In this document: positions 23,304 through 32,900 of the stretch, piece after piece
How positions within the stretch are numbered: the stretch's first letter is position 1
Layout: every line of letters starts with the position of its first letter
Source: a bacterium
GTDB lineage: Bacteria; Patescibacteriota; Minisyncoccia; JAHIHE01; DAOWLE01
Reading direction: 5' to 3'
Assembly: GCA_030643545.1 (NCBI GenBank)
Contig: DAOWLE010000044.1
Span: 1-33,803, forward strand
DNA: 33,803 nucleotides
Program-made: the position numbers and the translations under genes
The notes under the pieces: model-generated
Seen by the model: only the letters and a program-made list of their open reading frames with translations
Database searches by the model: none
Told to the model about the DNA's origin: nothing

Positions 23304-24254
23304 TTAAGATTTTGCGATGGGCAAACTAAACCAAAAAGTTGTTCCTTTATTTTCTTCGGAATTAAAGCCAATTTTTCCGCCAGAACCTTGAATAATCGCT
23401 TTGACAATAAATAATCCCAGCCCGGTTCCTTCGGTTTGGCGTTTAAGAACATTTTCTGAACGAAAAAACTTTTTAAAAATCTGCTTTTGCTGTTTTTTCG
23501 GAATGCCGACCCCATTGTCTTTAATTTTAAAACAAAATTTATTTTTTTCCCGTTTGAGTATTATTTCAATTTTTCCTTTTGCTTTACTGTATTTAATAGC
23601 ATTATCAACTAAATTCTGGACAACAGACCTGATTCTTTCCGGATCTGCTTTTATTAAAGGTGCATTACCATTAACATTTAAAGAAATTTCTATATTATTC
23701 GCTTTAGCTAAATTTAAAAAATCATCAACTACCGAACGAGCAATTTCTTCAAAATGAATATTCTGCGGTTTAATCTTCATCCGCCCGTCTTCAATTCTTG
23801 AAACATCCAATAAATCATTAACTAATTTAATCATCCGATTATTATTTTCCTGAAGATCTTTCAAATAGCTTAATTGCTTTTCATTTAAAGCGCCAAGTTT
23901 TTGAGTCGCAAGAAGTTCCAGCGGCCATTTAAAATTTGTCAAAGGAGATTTCAGCTGATGGCTGACTATGCTGATAAATTCATTTTTAAGAATTGCCGTT
24001 TCTGCCATTTTTTCCACGCCTCTGATAATAAAATTTCCTAAAACAAAAATCGCTATTGCCACAAATGACACGCTCCCGACAACCACTTCAGGATTATAAT
24101 ATTCCTCGGCAAGAAGATAAGTTCCGCTCATTGCCAATAAAGTCAATAACCCCATTAAAATAAATAAAAAGCCCGGGCATTCTCTTGCTTTAAGATTATG
24201 CTTGCGGCACTGGGTGAATGGATCAATATTTTCAAGAATTTTTTTAATATTCAT
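23304..24254 (-). CDS. Membrane sensor histidine kinase
   Basis: A 316-residue kinase with two TM segments (about 29-49 and 57-77) and almost no extracellular loop, so it may sense the membrane or an internal signal. The HisKA motif SIVSHQLKSPL carries H99. The HATPase_c domain follows with NLVDNAIKYS, DNGVGIP, and GTGLGLFIV. A Cys-rich N-terminus (C16, C26) is visible. It heads an operon with the receiver protein, trxB, gdh and uppS, an association that hints at redox or nitrogen sensing. Confidence 0.93.
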   Translation of the reverse strand: MNIKKILENIDPFTQCRKHNLKARECPGFLFILMGLLTLLAMSGTYLLAEEYYNPEVVVGSVSFVAIAIFVLGNFIIRGVEKMAETAILKNEFISIVSHQLKSPLTNFKWPLELLATQKLGALNEKQLSYLKDLQENNNRMIKLVNDLLDVSRIEDGRMKIKPQNIHFEEIARSVVDDFLNLAKANNIEISLNVNGNAPLIKADPERIRSVVQNLVDNAIKYSKAKGKIEIILKREKNKFCFKIKDNGVGIPKKQQKQIFKKFFRSENVLKRQTEGTGLGLFIVKAIIQGSGGKIGFNSEENKGTTFWFSLPIAKS

Positions 24255-24302
24255 ATTTGTTTATGTTTTTAAGTTTTTAGTTTTTAACATTTCTATACTT
24301 TT

Positions 24303-24331
24303 ATTATATACTAAATTATTTTTCTAATCAA
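24303..24331 (-). promoter_or_regulatory. Promoter of the sensor kinase operon
   Basis: TTGATT, 17 nt, TATAAT on the minus strand, with about 40 nt of leader before the ATG at 24254. Confidence 0.75.
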
Positions 24332-24387
24332 GGGGGTAAAATCTTTATTCTCTACAAAATCAGAACTTATGTATTTGGCAAACAATA

Positions 24388-24466
24388 CGCAATAAATGTC
24401 ATGGTGAGCTTGTCGAACCATGACATTTATTGCGGGACAATATCCTTCGACAAGCTCAGGATGACA
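24388..24466. repeat. Long hairpin plus STCGACAAGCTCA-type repeat
   Basis: A perfect 18 bp stem (24388-24405 with 24417-24434) with an 11 nt loop carries GCTTGTCGA. A second unit with CTTCGACAAGCTCAGGATGACA follows at 24444-24465. It lies between the pcrA stop and the kinase promoter. There is no T run, so it is not a normal terminator. Similar sequences are dispersed in many bacterial genomes. Confidence 0.75.
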
Positions 24467-24488
24467 TGAAACTACGTAAGTTTTAAAA

Positions 24489-26510
24489 TTAATAACATTC
24501 TACCAAATCATCCGGAATATCTTTTAAAAATCGCGAGGGCGGATTTGCCTGGCGAGCGCCGAATAAATTTCTCTGGCAGGCGTAAATAAGATAAACCTTT
24601 TCTTTAGCGCGAGTGATTCCCACATAACAAAGCCGGCGTTCTTCTTCTAATTGAAAATTCAAATTTCCTTCTTGGCTCATTCTGATGCTTCTGCTGTGAG
24701 GCAAAAGCCCTTCTTCTAAACCAACAATAAAAACCACTGGAAATTCAAGTCCCTTTGCCGAATGCAAAGTCATCAAGCTAACCACATTATTTTTATCCAA
24801 ATTATTCCCTCCATCCCCCTTATTTTTTTTATCCCCCGGGTTTCTCAAATCCTCCGTATCTTGGATCAAAGAGACATCTTCCAAAAAATGATTCAACCCT
24901 TCAGAAGGATTCAAATTATCATATCGGTTCGCTACGGTTAAAAGTTCCTGAACATTTTCCCACCGTTTATCTCCCTCTTTTCCTTTTTCTAACCATTCTT
25001 TATAATGAATTTCTTCCAAAAGAAATTTTATAAAATCAGTAAGCTTGAAAGATAAAATTCCTTCTTGCAGTTTTTGAAAAAGTTTGCCGGTCTTTTCTAA
25101 TTTTTCTCTTTGGGAATCTGTAATTTCAGAAATGTTTTTAGCGTTTAGAAGGACTTTAATAAAATCCTTATTTTCCTGACGGAATTTTTCCATTACTTTT
25201 TCCTGCAGCAATTGTCCGATTCCTCTGGTTGGCAGATTTATTATTCTGGAAAAACTAAAAATATCTTTAGGATTCCAAAGTGCCCGCAGATAAGACAAAA
25301 TATCTTTAATCTCGCTTCTTTGGTAAAATTTTATTCCGCCGACAATTTTATAATTAAAATTTCTATTTAGAAAAGTTTCTTCTAATGAACGCGACTGGCT
25401 GTTAGTGCGGTAAAAAATCGCAAAGTCGCTAAAATTAAATCCTTGTTCTTTAGATAATTTTTCAATTTCCTGAAGGATAAATTCTGCTTCGTCTCTTTCA
25501 TCAGATGCTTCATAACTAACTAAAGAAGAGCCCTCTTTTTTTTCTGTCCAAAGTTTTTTTTCTTTTCGCTGAACATTTTTGGAAATAATATTATGGGCCG
25601 CTTCAAGAATTTTTTGGGTTGAACGATAGGACTGGTCTAAGAAAACAACTTTTGCTTCCGGATAATCTTTTTCAAAAGAAAGAATATTTCTGATGTCCGC
25701 GCCCCGCCAAGAATAAATTCCCTGATCAACGTCTCCGACAACACAGATATTTTTATGTTCGGCGGCTAAAAGTTTCGCTAAAATATATTGCGCGTAATTA
25801 GTGTCCTGATATTCGTCAATTAAAATATAACGAAATCTCTGCTGGTATTTTTTTAAAATCTCGGGATTTTTCTGAAAAAGTTTCACGGTCAACATAATTA
25901 AATCATCAAAATCCAGCGCATTATTTTTCTTTAATTCGTTTTGGTAATGCTGATAAACTTTTCCAACCTGTTCTTCAAAATATCCCTGTTTCTGTTCTAA
26001 ATAAGATTGATAATCTATCAGCTCGCTTTTTGCCGCAGAAATATTTTTTTGTATAGAAAAGGGATTAAACATTTCACTGTCCATTTCCAAATCAGCCATT
26101 ACTTTTTTAATCAAAGCTAATTGGTCTTTATCATCATAAATTAAAAATGTTTTGCTCCAGCCAAGTTTGTCTATTTCAAACCTTAAAACACGAACGCAAA
26201 AACTATGGAATGTGCTGATAGTCGGAGTTCCAAGAGTTGAGCTTTTGGAGATTTTCCAAGAGTTCAACTCTTGGAGATCTTGAAAAATTTTCTTTACTCT
26301 TTCTTTCATTTCTCCGGCTGCTTTATTGGTAAAAGTAACCGCTAAAATATTTCCTGGATTAACTTTGGCATAACTGATTAAATAAGCAATTCTATGAATT
26401 AAAACTTTTGTTTTTCCAGAGCCGGGTCCGGCAATAACAAGAAGCGGTCCGCTTACCGACTGTGTCGCTTCTTTTTGTTTTTCATTAAGTCCGTCTAAAA
26501 TTTTATCCAT
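24489..26510 (-). CDS. pcrA: UvrD/PcrA-type superfamily 1 DNA helicase
   Basis: ATP-dependent 3'-5' DNA helicase for repair and replication restart, 673 residues. Walker A GPGSGKT is at 28-34, followed by FTNKAAGEMKERV, TFHSFCVRVLR, LIDEYQDTN, GDVDQGIYSWRGAD, VSLMTLHSAKGLEFPVVF, and ERRLCYVGITRAKEKVYL. It ends soon after motif VI, without the C-terminal Tudor-like RNA-polymerase-binding region of typical PcrA. Two low-complexity insertions coincide with repeat DNA: residues about 79-95 (26229-26275), and a Gly/Lys/Asn-rich stretch NPGDKKNKGDGGN near 555-567. Both keep the frame. It is a single-gene unit with its own promoter. Confidence 0.95.
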   Translation of the reverse strand: MDKILDGLNEKQKEATQSVSGPLLVIAGPGSGKTKVLIHRIAYLISYAKVNPGNILAVTFTNKAAGEMKERVKKIFQDLQELNSWKISKSSTLGTPTISTFHSFCVRVLRFEIDKLGWSKTFLIYDDKDQLALIKKVMADLEMDSEMFNPFSIQKNISAAKSELIDYQSYLEQKQGYFEEQVGKVYQHYQNELKKNNALDFDDLIMLTVKLFQKNPEILKKYQQRFRYILIDEYQDTNYAQYILAKLLAAEHKNICVVGDVDQGIYSWRGADIRNILSFEKDYPEAKVVFLDQSYRSTQKILEAAHNIISKNVQRKEKKLWTEKKEGSSLVSYEASDERDEAEFILQEIEKLSKEQGFNFSDFAIFYRTNSQSRSLEETFLNRNFNYKIVGGIKFYQRSEIKDILSYLRALWNPKDIFSFSRIINLPTRGIGQLLQEKVMEKFRQENKDFIKVLLNAKNISEITDSQREKLEKTGKLFQKLQEGILSFKLTDFIKFLLEEIHYKEWLEKGKEGDKRWENVQELLTVANRYDNLNPSEGLNHFLEDVSLIQDTEDLRNPGDKKNKGDGGNNLDKNNVVSLMTLHSAKGLEFPVVFIVGLEEGLLPHSRSIRMSQEGNLNFQLEEERRLCYVGITRAKEKVYLIYACQRNLFGARQANPPSRFLKDIPDDLVECY
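26229..26275. repeat. Palindromic repeat inserted in frame in pcrA
   Basis: Two CCAAGAGTT-type palindromes, the second perfect over 21 nt (TCCAAGAGTT-C-AACTCTTGGA), occur side by side inside the coding sequence between the FTNKAAGE and TFHSF motifs. They encode ELNSWKISKSSTLGT, which has no counterpart in the helicase consensus. Confidence 0.75.
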
Positions 26511-26516
26511 ATTTTT

Positions 26517-26545
26517 ATTTTACCACTTTTCAAATTTTTGAGCAA
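26517..26545 (-). promoter_or_regulatory. Promoter of pcrA, leaderless
   Basis: TTGCTC, 17 nt, TAAAAT preceded by TGG on the minus strand. The -10 box ends 6 nt before the ATG. Confidence 0.65.
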
Positions 26546-26669
26546 AGAAAGAAGAGGATAAATTAATTCCCATATCCCCGCAATTTTGTCAAGTTCAAAA
26601 CTAAAACTTTATTCTATTTAATATGATAGTACATACTATCGTACTGTTTAAAAACAAACTATCAAATTC

Positions 26670-26698
26670 AAAAGGCGGCACTCAAGTTGCCGCCTTTT
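26670..26698. terminator. Terminator-like hairpin, best on the plus strand
   Basis: An 11 bp stem (AAAAGGCGGCA/TGCCGCCTTTT) has a 7 nt loop. The plus strand exit is T7 and the minus strand exit T4. It lies after the giant surface gene on the minus strand, so it may end that transcript, but the stronger T run faces the plus strand, where no gene precedes it. The rest of 26546-26669 holds an ATGATAGTACATACTATC palindrome near 26621 and nothing else I can identify. Confidence 0.65.
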
Positions 26699-26826
26699 TT
26701 TGCTCTGAATCTATTTGTTTTTGTTATTTTTGTTTTTGTTTTGCGGGATTGTCAATATATCTATTATATTACAAACACATTCAGAGTTCACCCTGTTAAT
26801 TTTTTTAATTTTTTGTTGCGTTTTCC

Positions 26827-26891
26827 GTAGGGAACAAAAATTTTTATTCCCTACATATATTGTTCCTGCCAATTGCTTCCTGCCAATTGCT
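26827..26891. repeat. Hairpin and 14 bp tandem repeat after the giant surface gene
   Basis: An imperfect palindrome GTAGGGAA..AAAAATTTTT..TTCCCTAC (26827-26854) is followed by two exact tandem copies of TCCTGCCAATTGCT (26864-26877 and 26878-26891). It lies directly downstream of the giant gene's stop and may act as a transcript end. The region 26702-26826 is AT-rich with TTTTTG runs and no other signal. Confidence 0.7.
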
Positions 26892-26900
26892 AACCGCCAT

Positions 26901-29900
26901 CTACTGATACATCACATCAACTCCTAAGCTATAAAGATCTAATTCCGCCTGATTAACATTGTAAATCGCTTCTTCAGACCCACCGCGGGCGTAAAATTGC
27001 CCGGCAGTCATATTAAGATGATGCATTGTTGAATCACCATTAATTTCATAGACCTTGTCAGTTGCTGACGGAGTTCCATTTGGTCCGGTGCAAACTCTTG
27101 CCCAAGCGGATAAGGAATAATCATCAAGAGAGGAAACTGATTTAATCATATCCCAGTTAAGATGCCCGTAAGAATTGAAAACCTCCGGAGAAACAATATG
27201 CCTTTTGATTTTCTTGTCGTTGATTATTTTAATTACATAAACTTTTTCATCGTCGCCAACGCGGACAACATCGCCATCAGAAAGTTCAATAACTGAATCC
27301 CCCATTATGGCAAAGTTGGAAAAATTAGTTGTAGTTGCCGTAATCGTATTGGTCGCCGCGTTAACGCTGCCGGTTAAAGCAACCCATTCTGTTCCATTCC
27401 AGCGATAAATTTTTAATGTCGCTTCGTCAATTCCGGAAATTTGCGCGTCGGTGTAAGTGAAAGAAAGAGTCACCGCTTTTGAGAATGAACTAATTGAAGT
27501 TGTTCCGGCGGTAGCGGTAATCGTGAAAGCGCTTGCCATTGATTTTCCAGTCGGCGCCGGAGCTGAAGCGGCAACACTTGCCGTGGAAGCAGAGGCAATT
27601 TCAACAGTAGCGTTTTGAGTTAAAGCGTTAGCCGGAATTTCAACTTTTGCCGTAGTATTATCAGCGGCGGTCAAAATTGTTTCTCCGCCGTCTGAAGACG
27701 TGGCCTCAACTGTCCCGGTAGTGGTTGAAGGGGTTGATGACAAAGTGCTTGTTCCTCCGCTGCTGCTATTTACCGGCGTTGCTGAAACTTCGTTTGAAAC
27801 AGGCGATTCATTTCCAGAACTGTCAGCCGCAGTTACCACATAGTAATATGCTGTTCCGTTTTGAGCAGTTGTGTCAGTATACTGGCTCACGGCAACTTGG
27901 GAAGTATTAATTTGATTTGCGCTGATCGCCTGAACGCTCGCGCTGGTACTTCGATAAATCTCATATTCTAACAAATCAGCTTCTGAATTATCATCCCAAT
28001 CCAAACTCACTTGGCTGCTGCCGGCAGTCGCGACTAAATTGGTTGGCGCGCTCGGAGCGATTAAATCAGAAGGAGTGGTCCCCCCGAAAATGGTAAGATG
28101 GCCTGTTGTTGATTGAAGCGTTATTTTGTAATCTCCATAAGCATCAGAATCTGAAACTAAATTATCCGCAAAAGTGTCAAAGTCTGGCTGGACTGTCCAT
28201 TCTGCATCAGAAGCGTTCGCTTTAGTATAAGCTTTTTTAGTTGTGGAAAGCGGCACCCAATCGCCCACTGAAGCGTCCCAGTATGAATTGGTCAATAATT
28301 TTAATTTACCCATATCAGTTTCTCCTGCTTCAGTAATATCTTCTTTATAATAATTAAGCTCTATTTCTATATCGCTATTTAAGGTAGTGATTGCCTGACC
28401 TGAATTATCTTGCGCGGTAATTTCTTTTCCTTTACCTCCGAGAGGTTCAGCTGAATTTGTTTTGGAAACGCTGCTTACTTCTTTTGTCCTGATATTTCCT
28501 GAAGAAGTGCCGCTTCCAAGAGCGTTTGGAGGAGCGACAATCTTAACACCAGTCCCGGAACTCAAACTATCGTCTAATGTTCCACCGGAAGCTGGAGTCA
28601 TCGGCCTGGATTTTAGTTTGGAACTCCAGTTTGCGTCCACAGTTAAATTAATATTATTTCCAGCCGAGCCAGAACCGTCAACAGTAATAGGGCTGCCAAA
28701 TCCTGTCTCGCTATATCCTTCTCCAACTCCTTTCAAAATATATGTTCCGTCAACCACGCCAACTGAAAAAGTCCCGTCAACTTCGGTTGGAGAACCGGCA
28801 ATTTGCTTGGTTGTTGTTTCTTCAACCCAAACCCAGCCGTTGGCAATTTCTTCATTGCTATCATAAGTGCTGTCGTTGTCAGCGTCAGCGTAAATTACAC
28901 CGGTAATAAATTGGTCAGCAGCTGTTAAAGCGTAATCTACTTCGGAAGCGTCTGCCAAAACAACAATATCAGTCGGCTGTTGAGGAACATATCCAGGCAT
29001 TTCAACGCCCATTTTATATGTTCCGGTTTTTACAGTAATAGTATAAACTCCGCTGCTATTTGTCGCGGCTCCGGTATGGACTCCTGTTGTTGGATTTCCC
29101 ATCCACACCCAGGCGCCTCCAATATTACTGCTGTCAGAACTGTCAGTGATAGTTCCGGTAACAGCAAATAATTCGGTTAAACTGTCAGGCAAATCAAATT
29201 CTACTGTGTTGTCAATTAAACTTACAGTTCCTTCAGCCCAAATAGCAGGAGTGCCACCCACTACAGTAATACAATGTTTAGTGTTTCCCGCAGCATCCGC
29301 CTCATCTGGAATATAAAATCCGGCGCCGGGAACATCTAAAAAGAACAGATAATCTCCGACTGGAAGTCTAACAGATGAATCAGCGTTCAGCGCGGACATC
29401 TTAATCGTTTTATGAAAACCAGTAGGATGACAAATATTGCCAGAACAGCTAAGCCCGTCAATATTGACTATTCCTGTTTGAGAAGCGGCGCCATTAGTAA
29501 ATTTAATATCTACTTCTTTTAAATTTTCGCTGGCAATTATTATGTCTTTTCCAGTTTTGCTAGCGGTAGTAATTACAACATTAGCCGGACTGTTTGCCAC
29601 CTCATCATCAACTGTCAGTTCAACTTCGCCGAATTCCGGAGTCCAAATGTCAACTCTGTATTTTCCCGGAGGAACTGAAATTGAATATTCTCCAGACGCG
29701 TTAGTTTGTCCGCCATATTCTCTTCCAAGATAATTTCCATTGCTATCGTATTCAACCGCCCTGATAGGCATATAAGTTTGATCAATGTTGTTAAGAGTGA
29801 CAGTTCCTGAAATAGCATAATAAGTTACTGAAGAATCTTGCGACAAATTCTGTGTCATTGACGCTCCATCCACCACAACTGTCTGTGATTGAGAATCTCC

Positions 29901-32900
29901 AAAACCTGGAATATAAGATTGAACAACCCAGCTTCCATTAGACACATAAAGAATATAATTTCCAGAAGCGTCAGTCATTGTGTCAGCGTGCCCCATTCCA
30001 TTTGGCTGATACGCCCAAACCGGAGCGTAGGAAACCGGATTTGTTCCATTGGTTACTTTTCCGGAAATAGTCCAATCAGGTTTTTGAATTTTAAAGATGA
30101 ATAAATTATCGCCAGCGTCTTCTGTCCCGTTATTATTTACATCAATAATTAGAGAATTATCTACCTCAACATCAGCAGTGCTATTTCCATCATCAACAGG
30201 ATTAGAACCAACACTTTCCAAATCTCCATCGGTAAACACTCTTACAGTTCTATCTGGCGTACCCGGCAATCCCGGCTTGAACACGCCGACTGAATATGTT
30301 CCCGCTGTCGCGACTTTCAAAGTAAATTTTCCGTTTGTATCTGTCTTCGCGTGAGATCCCATTCCCATTCCCATCGGCTGATAAGCAAACGCTTCCGCGT
30401 CAGCAATAGCGTTGCCCGCGCCGTCTTGGACATATCCAATAATCTCCATAGTGGCGGTTGAAATTGAAATATCTAAAGTTTGCGAGGATGAACCGTTGCT
30501 TACAATTGTTGTCGGCATTGGCGGCATCCAGTCAGGCATTGGCGGAGGGCCGGCCATCGGACCTTTTGGCATTGCCGGGCCTACTCCAACCATCCAATCT
30601 CCCGCTGGAAGATAAAGAATAGTTGATAGCGCACTGCCAGTTCCAGTTAAAGTTTTTACTTTAAAACCGACAGGGCTTCCGGCAAAAACATCTATTGCGT
30701 CGCCGTTAGGAATACCAGTTATATTTACGGTAACAGCCGCCACAGCGCCAGCGTCTTCTTTTGCCAAAGCTATTGTTTTAGTTTCACCAACTTGATCAAC
30801 AATAATCGGCTGGGGCATTGGCATCCCCAGATAATCAGTAGTGCCTAAAGTAATAGTCGGTTCGGTAAATAACATATATTGTCCCTCTAATAAACTTGAA
30901 AATGTTACCGAATCAGATGTTTCATTAAGGAAAGCAACAGTTTGCTCCATTGGACCGGTCATCGGACTGCCCAAGAAAACAGTTACATCGCCATTGTCGC
31001 CGGAAGTCACTCCGTTTATTGTTACCACTAAACTATTGCTTCCGCCTTCGTTTATAAAGAACGGCATCGCGGTAATTGTTTCAAGCAAATTTCCGCTCGC
31101 GTCCATTGTTTTCATATCAACCGTGTATCCAGAAGTTTCAAATCCGCGCGGGATTGAAGAATTTACAATGTCCTTTATATCCATACACAAAAAATCATTG
31201 GGCTGGGTAGCGGATGTTTTAGTTGTTATTGTAATTGTTCTCGCGTTCTTGTCGCCGAGCACTGAATTAATTCCTACAGTTCCCTCGTTCCATTCATTTA
31301 TATCATTATTCACAGGAGAATACGGATCTTTTGCCGCGTTTTCCACATCAAATCCAACCGGGAAAGTTAAAACGATTCTGCCTCCGGCCGGGATTACTTT
31401 CGTTGTCGGAACATCAACAAAATATATTGTTGTCTGTCCGGCCATTGCGTTCATCGGAAAAACGCCGGCGCCCATCATTCCCATCATCCCCATATCCGGT
31501 CCCATCATCCCGCCGCCGCCCATCATCGGACCAAGCATTCCTCCGGTGTTGGCGCTGTTTTGAATCGGCATTTGAAAAGTTGAACCGCTAGTCATATCAT
31601 TTCCTGAAAGATCGGTAACACCAGTTCCTGTAACAGTTGCGGATGTTGTATCAATATAATAATCATTGCCGGCAGTAGTTCCTGGTATATCATCAATCAT
31701 TACTGTATTTCCCATTCCGTCATATTTGAATTTAGCGTTTGTTAAAACAAGTCCGCTGATGCCGCTCCAGTCAATTGTCCCTGCTGGTCCTTGTTTAATA
31801 ATATAATTCGCCGGGTTCAAAACAGAGGTCGCGTAATTTGCCGCTGTGTCAGCCACGCTTGCCGAATTCATAGATTCTGAAAAAGTAATTGCCACCCCGT
31901 ATTCATCGCCGTTGGCGAACATAATTGACGGATCAACAGCATCGCTAACACTGTCAGTCGTAAATGTAATTATATTTGAAGCAATAGGCACTCCGACCGC
32001 GTCAGTAACGCTCGTCGTAACAGTCAAAGTATAATCAGTGCTGGTCGCTAAAATAACGCTTGGGGAAAACGACGCGGACTGGGACATTGGATCATAACTT
32101 ACATTTCCCGTCACCGCAGAGGTTCCTCTTTTTAAAGTAATAGTGTTTGAATTTATTGTTGACGGATCCATCCCTTCGGAAAATTGAATAGTCATCATTC
32201 CCGGATTAACAGCAATTTCAATATCTCCGTTTGCCGGCCAGCTTCCTAATACTGTTGGGGGAGTTGTGTCCGAACTTGTTCCCACTTCAAATCCTGAATT
32301 ATAAAATCTATAAGTTGAAACATGGCGCCCTTGTCCTGGATCCCCCATCCAAATTCCGGTAGCGCTTTTTAAGGCGCCTGAAACAGCAATCCTATACCTG
32401 CTTCCAACCGCAAGAGCGGATAGCGGAGTTAAAGTTGCATTCTTTCCAGAAGTATCAAGAGAGATAGAAAAATCTACAGCGATTTCTGTTTCGTCATATC
32501 CGCTATAAGTAAGTTTATATAATTTTATGTTTGTGGTATTAACTGTGGTTGAATCCATCGGGTCGGAAAAATTGATATTTATTTTAGCGTTTGTCATTAC
32601 ATTCATCGCTCCGTCATAAGGATTTGTTCCAATGACAAACGGAGGCATCATCGCTCCGGTTCCAAAATTATCGCCCATCATCTGATCGTTAGTAAAAGTT
32701 CCGCCAGCGGTAAATGAAATCATATGTCCGCCATCAGGACGGTTGCCTTGCAATGCGTTTCCGGCGGTGTCGCGGATGGTGCCGTTCATAATTAAATAGT
32801 AAGTTGTGTTTTCTGTAAATCCTGCTCCGCCAGCCGGCAAACTGATTACTCCCAGATACGGATCCATTTCTACTGGTGGCATATATTGATCTCTGGTTGG

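Noticed and set aside
30841-31563. 240-codon plus-strand open frame inside the giant surface gene
   Set aside because: It is antisense to a long coding frame with clear domains, and its composition (Pro, Ile, Val, Ser rich) is a shadow of the other strand.
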